NCBI GenBank assembly: GCA_002408385.1
Contig: DHSB01000137.1
Span: 1-22,822, forward strand
DNA: 22,822 nucleotides
Origin: Myxococcales bacterium UBA5297
Lineage (GTDB): Bacteria > Myxococcota > Myxococcia > Myxococcales > UBA5297
Reading direction: 5' to 3'
The position numbers and the translations under genes were made by a program. Under the pieces are notes generated by a model. The model did no database searches and was not told the DNA's origin. It saw only the letters and a list, made by a program, of their open reading frames with translations. Within the stretch, counting starts at the first letter, position 1. Every line of letters starts with the position of its first letter. Of this stretch, positions 7,804 through 14,737 are shown one piece after another.

Positions 7804-7828
7804 GTCTAGGCACGCCACATGCCTAGAC
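7804..7828. promoter_or_regulatory. Perfect inverted repeat upstream of the 7859 gene
   Basis: GTCTAGGCA, seven bases, TGCCTAGAC: perfect 9-base arms ending 30 bases before the start codon. The size and spacing suit a dimeric repressor operator at or just after the promoter, or a hairpin in the leader. It is unlike the GC-rich REP palindromes of the window, containing CTAG in each arm. Confidence 0.45.
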
Positions 7829-7858
7829 CTCGTGGCAATCCACTCGGGAGCGACCACA

Positions 7859-8404
7859 ATGATCGGACTGCAGACGACGATGCTGGTGACTTGGCTCGCG
7901 GCAGGCAGCACGGGCCTGACGACGCAGGGCGTTCCCGTCGCGGCGCAGCCGGCGAACGACGCGCCGCGGTCCGCGGCGGTGAGCTCTCGGCCCCTCGCCT
8001 CCCCGATTCCTCCGGAGAGCCCGGCGGCGATCGACGCGCCGGTCGCGGCCGTCGAGGGGATCGAGCTCGATTCGGGCGCCGAACCGCCGGTGCTGAGGCG
8101 TCGCACCGGGCGGATCGTCGCCGGCTCGGTAATGATCGGCGGCGGCGGCATCGCGGCGTATTTCGGCTTGCTGAACCTGGTCCTCACCCCCATCGCCTCG
8201 ATGGGCGGCGGCAAGCCGCCGCTGGGCACCGACGCCTCGGTGGGCCTGGCCCTGGGCGGCGCGGTCCTCGCCGGGGTCGGGATCCCGACGCTCGCCACCG
8301 GCTTCAAGCGGGTGCCGGTGCGGCCCGCGACCGCTTCACAGAGCGCCGTCGACGCCGGCCTCGCCGTCGGCCCGGGTTCGCTCGCCCTGAACATGCGGTT
8401 CTAG
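7859..8404 (+). CDS. Hypothetical exported membrane protein
   Basis: 181 residues, family not recognised. ATG at 7859 is preferred over an in-frame GTG at 7832 because of GGGAG nine bases upstream and because the signal sequence (MIGLQTTMLVTWLAAGSTGL) then starts at the N-terminus. An Ala/Pro-rich linker (about 30-80) leads to a basic RRRTGR and two hydrophobic segments: IVAGSVMIGGGGIAAYFGLLN and, after a Gly-rich loop, VGLALGGAVLAGVGIPTLATG. This pattern of linker plus two Gly-rich helices is common in small uncharacterised myxobacterial envelope proteins. Start region carries the 7804-7828 palindrome. Function unknown. Confidence 0.7.
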   Translation: MIGLQTTMLVTWLAAGSTGLTTQGVPVAAQPANDAPRSAAVSSRPLASPIPPESPAAIDAPVAAVEGIELDSGAEPPVLRRRTGRIVAGSVMIGGGGIAAYFGLLNLVLTPIASMGGGKPPLGTDASVGLALGGAVLAGVGIPTLATGFKRVPVRPATASQSAVDAGLAVGPGSLALNMRF

Positions 8405-8420
8405 GGGCTGGGAAAGCCCC
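8404..8420 (+). terminator. Possible weak terminator hairpin
   Basis: GGGGCT, five bases, AGCCCC begins at the last base of the stop codon of the 7859 gene. There is no T-run after it, so termination is uncertain. Confidence 0.3.
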
Positions 8421-8482
8421 GGTTGCGAGGTCGACCCGCGCCAAGCGAGGTGGTGCCGGCCGCCCACCGCAGGCCGGCCGCA

Positions 8483-8569
8483 GTCGGGAGCACACCCCGC
8501 CCCGTCGACTCCCAACTCCCAACTCAAGACTCAGAGCTCGAACTAATTCGCCTGCCGCCCCTCGATGCC
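8483..8569. repeat. Composite repeat carrying a copy of the LURP-one gene 3' end
   Basis: Closely matches 9963-10042. On the minus strand it reads EGRQAN and a stop, the same ending as the gene at 10018 (EGRQSS), followed by GAGTTGGGAGT units and a GTGCTCCCGAC block. It looks like a duplicated gene 3' end plus downstream repeat. The gap 8421-8640 contains nothing else recognisable. Confidence 0.65.
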
Positions 8570-8640
8570 CCTGCCCGCGGCCCCGACCCGAGCTCGAGGC
8601 CGGCTGCACTGGCACCGGCAGACCCCGGGCAGACGCAACT

Positions 8641-9858
8641 TCACCGAACAGCCAACCGGCGCACCTCTTCGAGGAACGCGGCGCCACCGGCGGTCGGGGC
8701 CCCCGAGTTCCGCGGTGTGTCGACAATTTCCGCGAGCTCGGCTTTGAGCGCGTCCTCCTGCCAGGCAAAACGCACGAGCTCTCGGGCTTCACTCTCCGAC
8801 AGCCCGTCCGCGACCCGGGCCAGGACCTGCACGCGGCTAGTTTCGGTGCGCCGGGCGACCGAAGCGAGCGCGGCACCTCCCACGCCGGGAAAGAACCCGC
8901 GTTGCCTGTTGCAGTCATCCGAAGGGCAGCGCCACCGGACCTCGAAGCCGTTCAGCTCCTCGCGCACCAGCTCGCGCAGCGCCGCGAGAGTGTCGATCCC
9001 CCGAGCGCGGCGAGCGCCTCGCGGCGGGAGAGCGGATCGAGCTTTCCCTGATCCCAAGCGCCTCGCGGAAGGCATCGAGATCGCCATCGGAGATACGGCG
9101 CGCACGCTCCCGGGCCGCCTGATTCGTCCAGGCGACGATCTCTTCGGCCAACGCGGTGCGGTATTCCGTGCCCCCGGTGCTGAACGAGCGGCCTGGGCCC
9201 CACTCGCGCGTCATGTCGACGCTCGCGCCGCGGCGCTCGGTCGCGCCCGAGGCCTCGATCCTCCCGACCGTCCAGAGCACCGGGCAGGGATGGCGCTGCT
9301 GAAGACGGATGAGGGCTTCGCGGGCCTCGTCGTCCCCGATAGCGCAGAGGATTGCGAGGACGCGCGTGAGCACCCGGTCGTACGGCGTGTCGAGGTAGGC
9401 CTCGAGCTCGGCTGTCTTGCCGGCGAGGCGCTTCAGCGGCGCCGGAGGCGGCTCGCTTCTGCCCGGGGCGGCCCGCCCTCGACTGTTGCTCCTGCGCTCG
9501 GGACGGCACGGCGGCACCTCCCCAAAGCGTTCGAGCGCGGCGAGCTGCTCGTTCGGATCCAGCCGGCGGGGCGCCCCCTTCGCCCGCAGCCGCAAAGGCG
9601 CCAACTCGGCGTCGGTCCCGGCCTCGAGGCGAAAGTGGTGCTCCAACGGCGGCAGGCCCCTGGCCTCGATCCTCAGCCGCACCGGACCAGCCCTGACCGA
9701 AGGCAGCTCGAAGCGTCCATCCGGCGACTCGAACTGCTGGCCGTCGACCGTGAAGGATCGGGCCGGCTTCCCGTCGGCGGGCAGCACCTGGCCGCGGACT
9801 GCAGCCCCAGGAGCAATCGGGATGACGGCGTCGGGCGTAGCTCCAGCTCCGCCAACCT
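8641..9858 (-). pseudogene. Decayed gene: carboxypeptidase-regulatory-like domain protein
   Basis: Coding sense is clear on the minus strand but spread over three frames. The first part (about 9850-9058) has an immunoglobulin-like carboxypeptidase regulatory domain (AAVRGQVLPADGKPARSF, PDGRFELPSVRAGPVRLRIE). A helical part follows (LDTPYDRVLTRVLAILCAIG). After REALGI near 9055 the sense continues one frame over (GKLDPLSRREALAALG), then shifts again at a GGGGG run near 9000 into GIDTLAALRELVREELNG, ending at the stop at 8641. Each shift is equivalent to one lost base. No start codon or ribosome binding site is visible, and upstream lies the 63-base repeat, so the 5' end seems missing. Either a true pseudogene or assembly indels plus a missed start. 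Function of the intact form unknown. Confidence 0.65.
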
Positions 9859-9891
9859 CTCCCGGACGCCAAGGATGGACGGCGAAGCAGG

Positions 9892-9954
9892 ATGGACGGC
9901 GGAGCTCCAGCTCCGCCTCCGCGACGGCTCGAAAGCAGGTCGTCAGCTCATCCC
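9892..9954. repeat. 63-base dispersed repeat with palindromic core, copy 2
   Basis: Identical to 3504-3566; palindromic core at 9898-9917. A half-palindrome (AGCTCCAGCTCCGCC) also occurs nearby at about 9839-9853. It sits just where the decayed gene at 8641-9858 loses its 5' end. Confidence 0.85.
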
Positions 9955-9962
9955 TGGCCGGC

Positions 9963-10042
9963 GTCGGGAGCGCACCCCGTCCACTCCCGACTCCCAACTC
10001 AAGACTCAGAACTCGAGCTAACTCGACTGCCGCCCCTCGATG
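9963..10042. repeat. Composite GAGTTGGGAGT repeat overlapping the LURP-one gene 3' end
   Basis: Partner of 8483-8569; covers the last seven codons and stop of the gene at 10018 and the downstream ACTCCCAACTC-type units. Similar units recur at 19209-19250. Confidence 0.65.
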
Positions 10043-10620
10043 GCCATCAGCAGGATCCCCGCGGCCATCGCCAGGCGCCGGTCGAGCCTGCGCGCGTGGT
10101 CGGCGCTCAGGTCCATCTCCGCCTTGAAGACGATGGGGTTCCAGGCCTGCTTGATGGCTGCGACCTGCGACTCGCCGTACCAGACCGAGAAGCTCTGCGG
10201 CACCCAGTTGGCGAGGATGCGCCGCAGCCAGAAGAGCCCGTCCTCCTGAATCCGCCCGACGGTGGAGTCGTTGAGGTCGAGGATCTCCCACTCGTCGCGC
10301 AGCATCGACTTGAGGCCCTTGCGGCGAAGAGCGCCGACCTTCTCGCCGGTCTGCGCGTCGACCACGTCGTAGACGGCCGAGAAGTCGATGATGCTCCGGG
10401 CCTTGATGGTGAGCAGCTCGCGCTGCTTCGAGTCGTCCGCGTAGACGCGGATGTCCTCCTTCAACTTGAAGAGCTTCTGCTGGCAGTAGAGGAGCGAGCC
10501 TCCCTGCGGGTCGAGGATCTGGAACACGGGCGCTATCGCCAGCACCTTGCGCCTCAACAGGACGCGGTCGTGCTCCCACCAACGCTCCGACTGCACTGCT
10601 GCATTCGCGGTCTCAGCCAT
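10018..10620 (-). CDS. LURP-one-related / phospholipid scramblase-like protein
   Basis: 200 residues. ATG at 10620 is preceded by GGAGGGA a few bases upstream. The sequence has the pattern of bacterial LURP-one-related or scramblase-like (tubby-fold) proteins: FQILDPQGGSLLYCQQK, RVYADDSKQRELLTIKAR, a DVVDAQTGEKVGALRRKGLK turn, DEWEILDLNDSTVGRIQEDG, and a C-terminal hydrophobic helix (LAMAAGILLMAIEG). The tubby-like barrel with a central C-terminal helix is known for this family; biochemical role in bacteria is not settled. No signal peptide, so cytoplasmic or membrane-associated. The last seven codons lie within a repeat also present at 8483-8569, suggesting a past duplication of this gene. 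Confidence 0.75.
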   Translation of the reverse strand: MAETANAAVQSERWWEHDRVLLRRKVLAIAPVFQILDPQGGSLLYCQQKLFKLKEDIRVYADDSKQRELLTIKARSIIDFSAVYDVVDAQTGEKVGALRRKGLKSMLRDEWEILDLNDSTVGRIQEDGLFWLRRILANWVPQSFSVWYGESQVAAIKQAWNPIVFKAEMDLSADHARRLDRRLAMAAGILLMAIEGRQSS

Positions 10621-10770
10621 CGTTCCCTCCAGTGACGTTGCGTCGTCAGGCTCGCGAGGCTGGCTCTTCCCCCGCGGTCGTGCCGCGACGGTACGAGAAC
10701 AGACCCGGCGGTTTCAAGCCGGGAGGCAGGATTCGAGAGAGGAGGAGTGTCGGACTGGGCGCCGGCCGAA

Positions 10771-10869
10771 TCAGGGAGCGGGCTTCATGCCGGTGTGCTC
10801 TTCGAGCCAGGTCACCCGCTCCTTCAGCTCTCCCTCCAACCCTTTCGCGCCCGCTTCTCGGATTCTCGA
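10771..10869 (-). other. Possible C-terminal gene fragment running into repeat
   Basis: On the minus strand the frame RIREAGAKGLEGELKERV, then TWLEEHTGMKPAP and a TGA at 10771-10773, reads like the helical C-terminus of a real protein. Its upstream portion lies inside the first unit of the 89-base tandem array and meets a stop there. No start is possible. Probably a truncated gene tail captured by the repeat; could be chance. Confidence 0.25.
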
Positions 10870-11150
10870 CGGGACGAGGCTCGAGCTTCAGCCTCATCGT
10901 TTGGCGGAGCTGGAGCTCCGCCGTCCATCCCTTTCGCGCCCGCTTCTCGGATTCTCGACGGGACGAGGCTCGAGCTTCGGCCTCATCGTTTGGCGGAGCT
11001 GGAGCTCCGCCGTCCATCCCTTTTACGCCCGCTTCTCGGATTCTCGACGGGGGCGAAGCGCGACCTCATCGCTGGGCGGAGCTGGAGCTCCGCCGTCCAG
11101 GCTCGAGCTTCGGCCTCATCGTTTGGCGGAGCTGGAGCTCCGCCGTCCAC
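10841..11150. repeat. Tandem array of 89-base units with palindromic cores
   Basis: Units start at 10841, 10930 and 11019 (period 89 exactly for the first two), the third is shortened and a partial fourth follows. Each unit ends in the palindrome GGCGGAGCTGGAGCTCCGCC, at 10903-10922, 10992-11011, 11075-11094 and 11125-11144, followed by GTCCA. The array lies 12 bases downstream of the pyrG stop codon and may fold as serial hairpins at the end of that transcript. Confidence 0.9.
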
Positions 11151-11162
11151 GCCGCCCTCCGC

Positions 11163-12782
11163 CTACTTCTTCCGATCCCTGAAGTCGACCGCCGCGCGGA
11201 CGAACCCGCTGAACAACGGGTGCGGCGCGAACGGCTTCGACTTGAACTCCGGATGGAACTGGCAGCCGAGGAAGTGCGGGTGCTCGGGGAGCTCGACGAC
11301 CTCGACCAGGCCAAGCTCCTTGTGGACCCCGGAGAAGACCATCCCCTTCTCCTCGAAGGCCTTGCGGTAGTCGTTGTTGAACTCGAAGCGGTGGCGGTGC
11401 CGCTCGCTCACCTCGGTGTCGCGGTAGAGCTTGGCGGCGAGCGTGCCTTCCTCGAGATGGCAGGTGTAGGCGCCCAGGCGCATCGTGCCGCCCAGGTTCT
11501 TGACGCACTTCTGGTTCTCCATCAGCGAGACGACCGGGTGCGGGGTCTTCTCGTCCATCTCCAGGCTGTTGGCGCCCTGCAGGCCGAGCACGTGGCGGGC
11601 GTACTCGATCACCGCCATCTGCAGGCCGAGGCAGATGCCGAAGAACGGCACCTTGTTCTCGCGCGCGTAGCGCACCGCGGCGATCTTGCCCTCGGTGCCC
11701 CGAAGCCCGAAGCCGCCGGGCACGAGCACCGCGTCCACCTCCTTGAGCATCGCCTCGGCGCCCTTCTCCTCGATGTCGGTCGAGTCGACGAAGACGAGCT
11801 GCACCTTGCAGTCGTTGGCGATGCCGCCGTGGGTGAGCGCCTCGTTGAGGCTCTTGTAGCTCTCGGTGAGATTGACGTACTTGCCGACGACTCCGACCTT
11901 CACCGCGCCGCGGCCGGGCCGCTTGATGGTCTCGACGATCTTCTCCCACTGCTCGAGCCGCGGGGAGCGCGACCAGATGTTGAGCAGCTCGGCGATCTTG
12001 TCGTCGAGCGTCTCGGCGTGCAGGGCGAGCGGCAGCTCGTAGATCGTCGGCACGTCGCGCGAGGTGAAGACCGCGCCGGGCGAGACCGAGCAGAACAGGG
12101 CGATCTTGTCCTTGAGCTCCTTGGTCAGCTCGCGGTCGGTGCGGCACAGCAGGATGTCGGGCTGGATGCCGATCTCGCGCAGCTTCATCACCGAGTGCTG
12201 CGTGGGCTTGGTCTTCAGCTCGCCCGCGGTGGCGATGTACGGCAGCAGGGTGAGGTGGATGTAGCAGACGTTCTCGGCGCCCACGTCGTACTTCATCTGG
12301 CGGATCGCCTCGAGGAACGGCAGCGACTCGATGTCGCCGACCGTGCCCCCGACCTCGACGATGCAGGCGTCGAACGAGTCGGCGGTGCCGCGGATGGCCG
12401 CCTTGATCTCGTCGGTGATGTGGGGAATCACCTGGACCGTCTTGCCCAGGTACTCGCCGCGACGCTCCTTCTGGATCACCGCGTTGTAGATGCGGCCGGT
12501 CGTGTAGTTGCTCGTGCGGCCGATCGGCGCGTTGGTGAAGCGCTCGTAGTGGCCCAGGTCCAGGTCGGTCTCGGCGCCGTCGTCGGTGACGTAGACCTCG
12601 CCGTGCTGGAAGGGGCTCATCGTGCCCGGGTCGACGTTGATGTACGGGTCGAGCTTGAGGTGGGTGATTTCGAGCCCACGGTTCTCGAGCAGGGCGCCGA
12701 TGGAGGCGCTGGCCAGTCCCTTGCCCAGGGAGCTGACGACGCCGCCGGTCACGAAGATGTACTTGGTCCGCTTGGCACGCAC
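11163..12782 (-). CDS. pyrG: CTP synthase
   Basis: Makes CTP from UTP, ATP and glutamine; final step of de novo pyrimidine nucleotide synthesis, cytoplasmic, a filament-forming tetramer in known members. 539 residues, normal for the family. The N-terminal amidoligase domain starts [20 protein letters not shown] with the nucleotide-binding loop GVVSSLGKG, then [19 protein letters not shown] and [11 protein letters not shown]. The C-terminal class I glutamine amidotransferase has [10 protein letters not shown] with nucleophile Cys384, and GCQFHPEF with His510 and Glu512 of the triad. The GTG start at 12782 is chosen because GGAGG lies eight bases upstream and the protein then begins where the family does. 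A good sigma-70-like promoter lies at 12869-12897. It is co-oriented with kdsB 4 kb upstream, a pair that is adjacent in many related genomes. Confidence 0.97.
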   Translation of the reverse strand: MRAKRTKYIFVTGGVVSSLGKGLASASIGALLENRGLEITHLKLDPYINVDPGTMSPFQHGEVYVTDDGAETDLDLGHYERFTNAPIGRTSNYTTGRIYNAVIQKERRGEYLGKTVQVIPHITDEIKAAIRGTADSFDACIVEVGGTVGDIESLPFLEAIRQMKYDVGAENVCYIHLTLLPYIATAGELKTKPTQHSVMKLREIGIQPDILLCRTDRELTKELKDKIALFCSVSPGAVFTSRDVPTIYELPLALHAETLDDKIAELLNIWSRSPRLEQWEKIVETIKRPGRGAVKVGVVGKYVNLTESYKSLNEALTHGGIANDCKVQLVFVDSTDIEEKGAEAMLKEVDAVLVPGGFGLRGTEGKIAAVRYARENKVPFFGICLGLQMAVIEYARHVLGLQGANSLEMDEKTPHPVVSLMENQKCVKNLGGTMRLGAYTCHLEEGTLAAKLYRDTEVSERHRHRFEFNNDYRKAFEEKGMVFSGVHKELGLVEVVELPEHPHFLGCQFHPEFKSKPFAPHPLFSGFVRAAVDFRDRKK

Positions 12783-12868
12783 GGGAACGCCTCCAGGAGA
12801 TCGGATCGGCGACCCGCGGGCCGCCTCACCTCGAACAAGCGGCAGAACGAAGAAGTTCGGCGCGAGCG

Positions 12869-12897
12869 GTTCTAGCAACCGGCCTCCGGAGGGTCAA
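12869..12897 (-). promoter_or_regulatory. Likely pyrG promoter with palindromic spacer
   Basis: On the minus strand TTGACC, a 17-base spacer, then TAGAAC, giving a transcript start near 12862 and a leader of about 80 bases. The spacer contains the perfect palindrome CCTCCGGAGG (12883-12892), and another inverted repeat (CTGTCCG, eight bases, CGGACAG) lies just upstream at 12899-12920. Either could bind a regulator. Confidence 0.5.
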
Positions 12898-12911
12898 TCT
12901 GTCCGTCCGCT

Positions 12912-13340
12912 GTCGGACAGTGCACGCGGGGCGGTGGCTGTGGCGTGGCGGACGTCTGGCGCGGTGACCGCGCAAGGCCAGCCGCCGGGGCGAGGTCAAG
13001 GGCGCCTCGGGACGCGCCCGGACCCGGCAGGGCCACCGGCGCCTGGCCCCGCCTCCACGTCCGTCGAACGCGGGTGCGAACGCCTCCCCGATCGCCGGGT
13101 CCGATTCCTCCCGAGCGGCTTGTCGCGCCTGCAGAGCACGCCGGGCGGTGGCTGTGGCGTCGCGGACGTCCGGCGCGGTGACCGTGCAACGCCAGGCGGT
13201 CGGGGTGAGGTAGGGGCGCATCGCAATGCGCCCGGCCCCGCAGGCCCCGGCGCCTGGCCCCGCCTCCCGCGCCCGTCGCGCGCGGGCGCGAACCGACTCC
13301 CCGCACGCCCGGTTCGTGCCTCTCCCAAGCGGCTTGCCGC
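12912..13340. repeat. Imperfect tandem duplication of a 214-base unit
   Basis: The block GCGGTGGCTGTGGCGT occurs at 12931 and again at 13145, and the following 200 bases align throughout (GCGCGGTGACCG, GGCGCCTGGCCCCGCCTCC, GAGCGGCTTG and AAGCGGCTTG). Each unit contains a GGGCGC...GCGCCC stem; in the second it is a perfect GGGCGCAT/ATGCGCCC hairpin. No convincing reading frame. It fills the gap between pyrG and the gene at 13447. Confidence 0.8.
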
Positions 13341-13363
13341 CCGGCTGGCGGATTTCCTACAGT
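13334..13363 (+). promoter_or_regulatory. Possible promoter for the 13447 gene
   Basis: TTGCCG, an 18-base spacer and TACAGT, at the end of the second tandem unit and about 80 bases before the start codon. Four of six matches in each hexamer only. Confidence 0.3.
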
Positions 13364-13446
13364 GCCCGTGAAGGCCAGCATCCATCGCTGGACACCAGGC
13401 GGGCAGCGGCCCACCGGCCGCCTGCGCGCAGAGGGGGAAGAGCGCG

Positions 13447-14196
13447 ATGCCCGAGTTCGTCAGCTACCACTCCACCGTTTCGAACCGCGGCGCCCTCGCC
13501 GAGCACCTGCTCAGGGAGCCTGAGCTGCTCGCCGTCTTCGAGGGGGTCGGCGGCCGGCGTGAGGACCTCGAGGCCATCGCCGAGGCCGGCAAACAGGCCG
13601 CCCTCCTCTCCATGGCGCGCTTCGAGGCCACCTCGCAGCGGATGACGGCGGTCACCCGGGTCAAGACGGCGCTCGCCGAGCTGCAGCGCGAGCACAAGGC
13701 GATCCTGGCCGTCCTGCGGGTGGTCGCGCACGAGCTCGAGCGCGCCGGCGCGCCGAACGAGCTGCTCGCGCAGGCGCAAGGCGTGCTCGAAGATCAGCGG
13801 GCGCGCCGCGTGCGTGCGCAGCCGGACGCCAGCGGCGCGCGGAGCCACCGGGGCCACGCCCGAGAGGTCATCCGCCTGGAGATCGAGAAGGACGCCTTGT
13901 CGCTGCTCGAGCTGGTCGAGCTGCACGCGGCGCTGGCCCGCCGCTGCGTCACCGTCGCCCGCCTCGAGGCGCTTCGGCAGGCGGCCGACGCGCTCGGCGG
14001 GCAACAAGCGCTGCGCGCGGCGAGCGAAGGCAAGAGGCAGTCCTCGGTGGCCGCCGAGCGCGGCGCGGTCAAAGAGCAGAAGCAGGCCTGGTCGCTCTGC
14101 TACCGCCTGCTTCGCCTCGCCGCCCGGAAGGACGCGAGGATCGACGCGATGCTGAGTGAAGCGGTCAGGCCCCGCCGACGCAGCCGGCGCGACTGA
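13447..14196 (+). CDS. Hypothetical helical protein
   Basis: 249 residues, family not recognised. Start ATG at 13447 has a purine-rich GAGGGGGAA about nine bases upstream. No signal peptide or membrane segment, so cytoplasmic. Composition is Ala/Leu/Arg/Glu-rich and almost wholly helical. The N-terminal part (about 1-60) is followed by two long helical hairpins: VKTALAELQREHKAILAVLR through LEDQRARR, and EIEKDALSLLELVELHAALA through VARLEALRQAADAL. A variable basic loop (about 117-136, SGARSHRGH) separates them, and the tail is very basic (RPRRRSRRD). The paired-helix pattern suggests an internally duplicated four-helix bundle. It has no co-directional neighbour and sits between two unusual repeat regions (12912-13340 and 14311-14737). 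Function unknown. Confidence 0.7.
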   Translation: MPEFVSYHSTVSNRGALAEHLLREPELLAVFEGVGGRREDLEAIAEAGKQAALLSMARFEATSQRMTAVTRVKTALAELQREHKAILAVLRVVAHELERAGAPNELLAQAQGVLEDQRARRVRAQPDASGARSHRGHAREVIRLEIEKDALSLLELVELHAALARRCVTVARLEALRQAADALGGQQALRAASEGKRQSSVAAERGAVKEQKQAWSLCYRLLRLAARKDARIDAMLSEAVRPRRRSRRD

Positions 14197-14310
14197 CCTC
14201 GCCTCGCACCTCCCCGCCGTCGCAGTGCCAGCCTCGTGAACGGACCACCCTGCCGGGAAGACCGAGCGGGGCCGCCCGAGTGCCGGCGTCGGGGCGGCGC
14301 GGCGCGAGAT

Positions 14311-14541
14311 CGGATTGAATCGCCGCCTCCTCACTCGCAATCGGCGTGTCCTCACCCGCAAGCACCGCCGCCGTACTGGGAATTGCGGCCTCCTCACGCG
14401 GAAGCGCTGCGTCCTTAATCAGATTCGTTGGCTCCTGGCCCGAAAGCGCCGCCTCCTGAGCTCATATCGCCAGCACCTGACTGATAATCGCGGCCTCCTG
14501 ACTGCGAATCGTCTGTTCCTGGGCGCTTTCGTGCGACCACC
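14311..14541 (-). repeat. 21-base tandem array, left arm (11 units)
   Basis: Eleven diverged units with an exact 21-base period and no indels; the plus strand shows CCT (or CCG/ACC) ending at 14331, 14352, 14373, 14394 and every 21 bases to 14541. Minus-strand consensus is AGGAGGCGGCGATT plus seven variable bases. Read as protein on the minus strand it gives heptads such as QEAAIIS and EEAAIQS, with one internal stop. Faces an opposite-strand array at 14548. Confidence 0.85.
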
Positions 14542-14547
14542 ACGCCG

Positions 14548-14737
14548 AGGAGGCCGCGATTCCTAGCCAGGAGGCGGTGCCTGCCCCGTCAGGCCGCAGT
14601 AATTCGCGGTCAGGACGCTTTGATTTCTATTCGGGACGCGCCGGTTGCTGCTCAGGATGCGACGATTGATGCTCCGGACGCATCGATTGCTGCCCGGGTC
14701 GGGGCGAGTTGCAGTCAGGACGCAGCGGCTCACAGGG
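14548..14737 (+). repeat. 21-base tandem array, right arm (9 units), inverted relative to the left arm
   Basis: Nine units starting AGG/GGG/CGG at 14548, 14569, 14591, 14612, 14633, 14654, 14675, 14696 and 14717, i.e. period 21 with a single extra base in the second unit. The plus-strand consensus is the same as the minus-strand consensus of the left arm (AGGANGCGNCGATTG...). The two arms are head to head about a 6-base centre at 14542-14547. Plus-strand heptads read QDATIDA, PDASIAA. Confidence 0.85.

Noticed and set aside
8423..10021. 532-codon plus-strand open frame opposite the decayed gene
   Set aside because: Runs through three repeat copies and is low in protein-like features; the minus strand shows clear domain sense.
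10704..10723. CCCGGC-8-GCCGGG hairpin upstream of the LURP-one gene
   Set aside because: Six-base GC arms are expected often by chance at this composition.
10632..12875. 747-codon plus-strand open frame across the repeat array and pyrG
   Set aside because: It is antisense to a clear CTP synthase and its composition (Val/Leu/Arg/Asp-rich) is that of a high-GC shadow frame; no motif or ribosome binding site.
14311..14737. CRISPR array
   Set aside because: The period is 21 with no separate spacers, units are diverged throughout, and the two halves are inverted; no cas genes.
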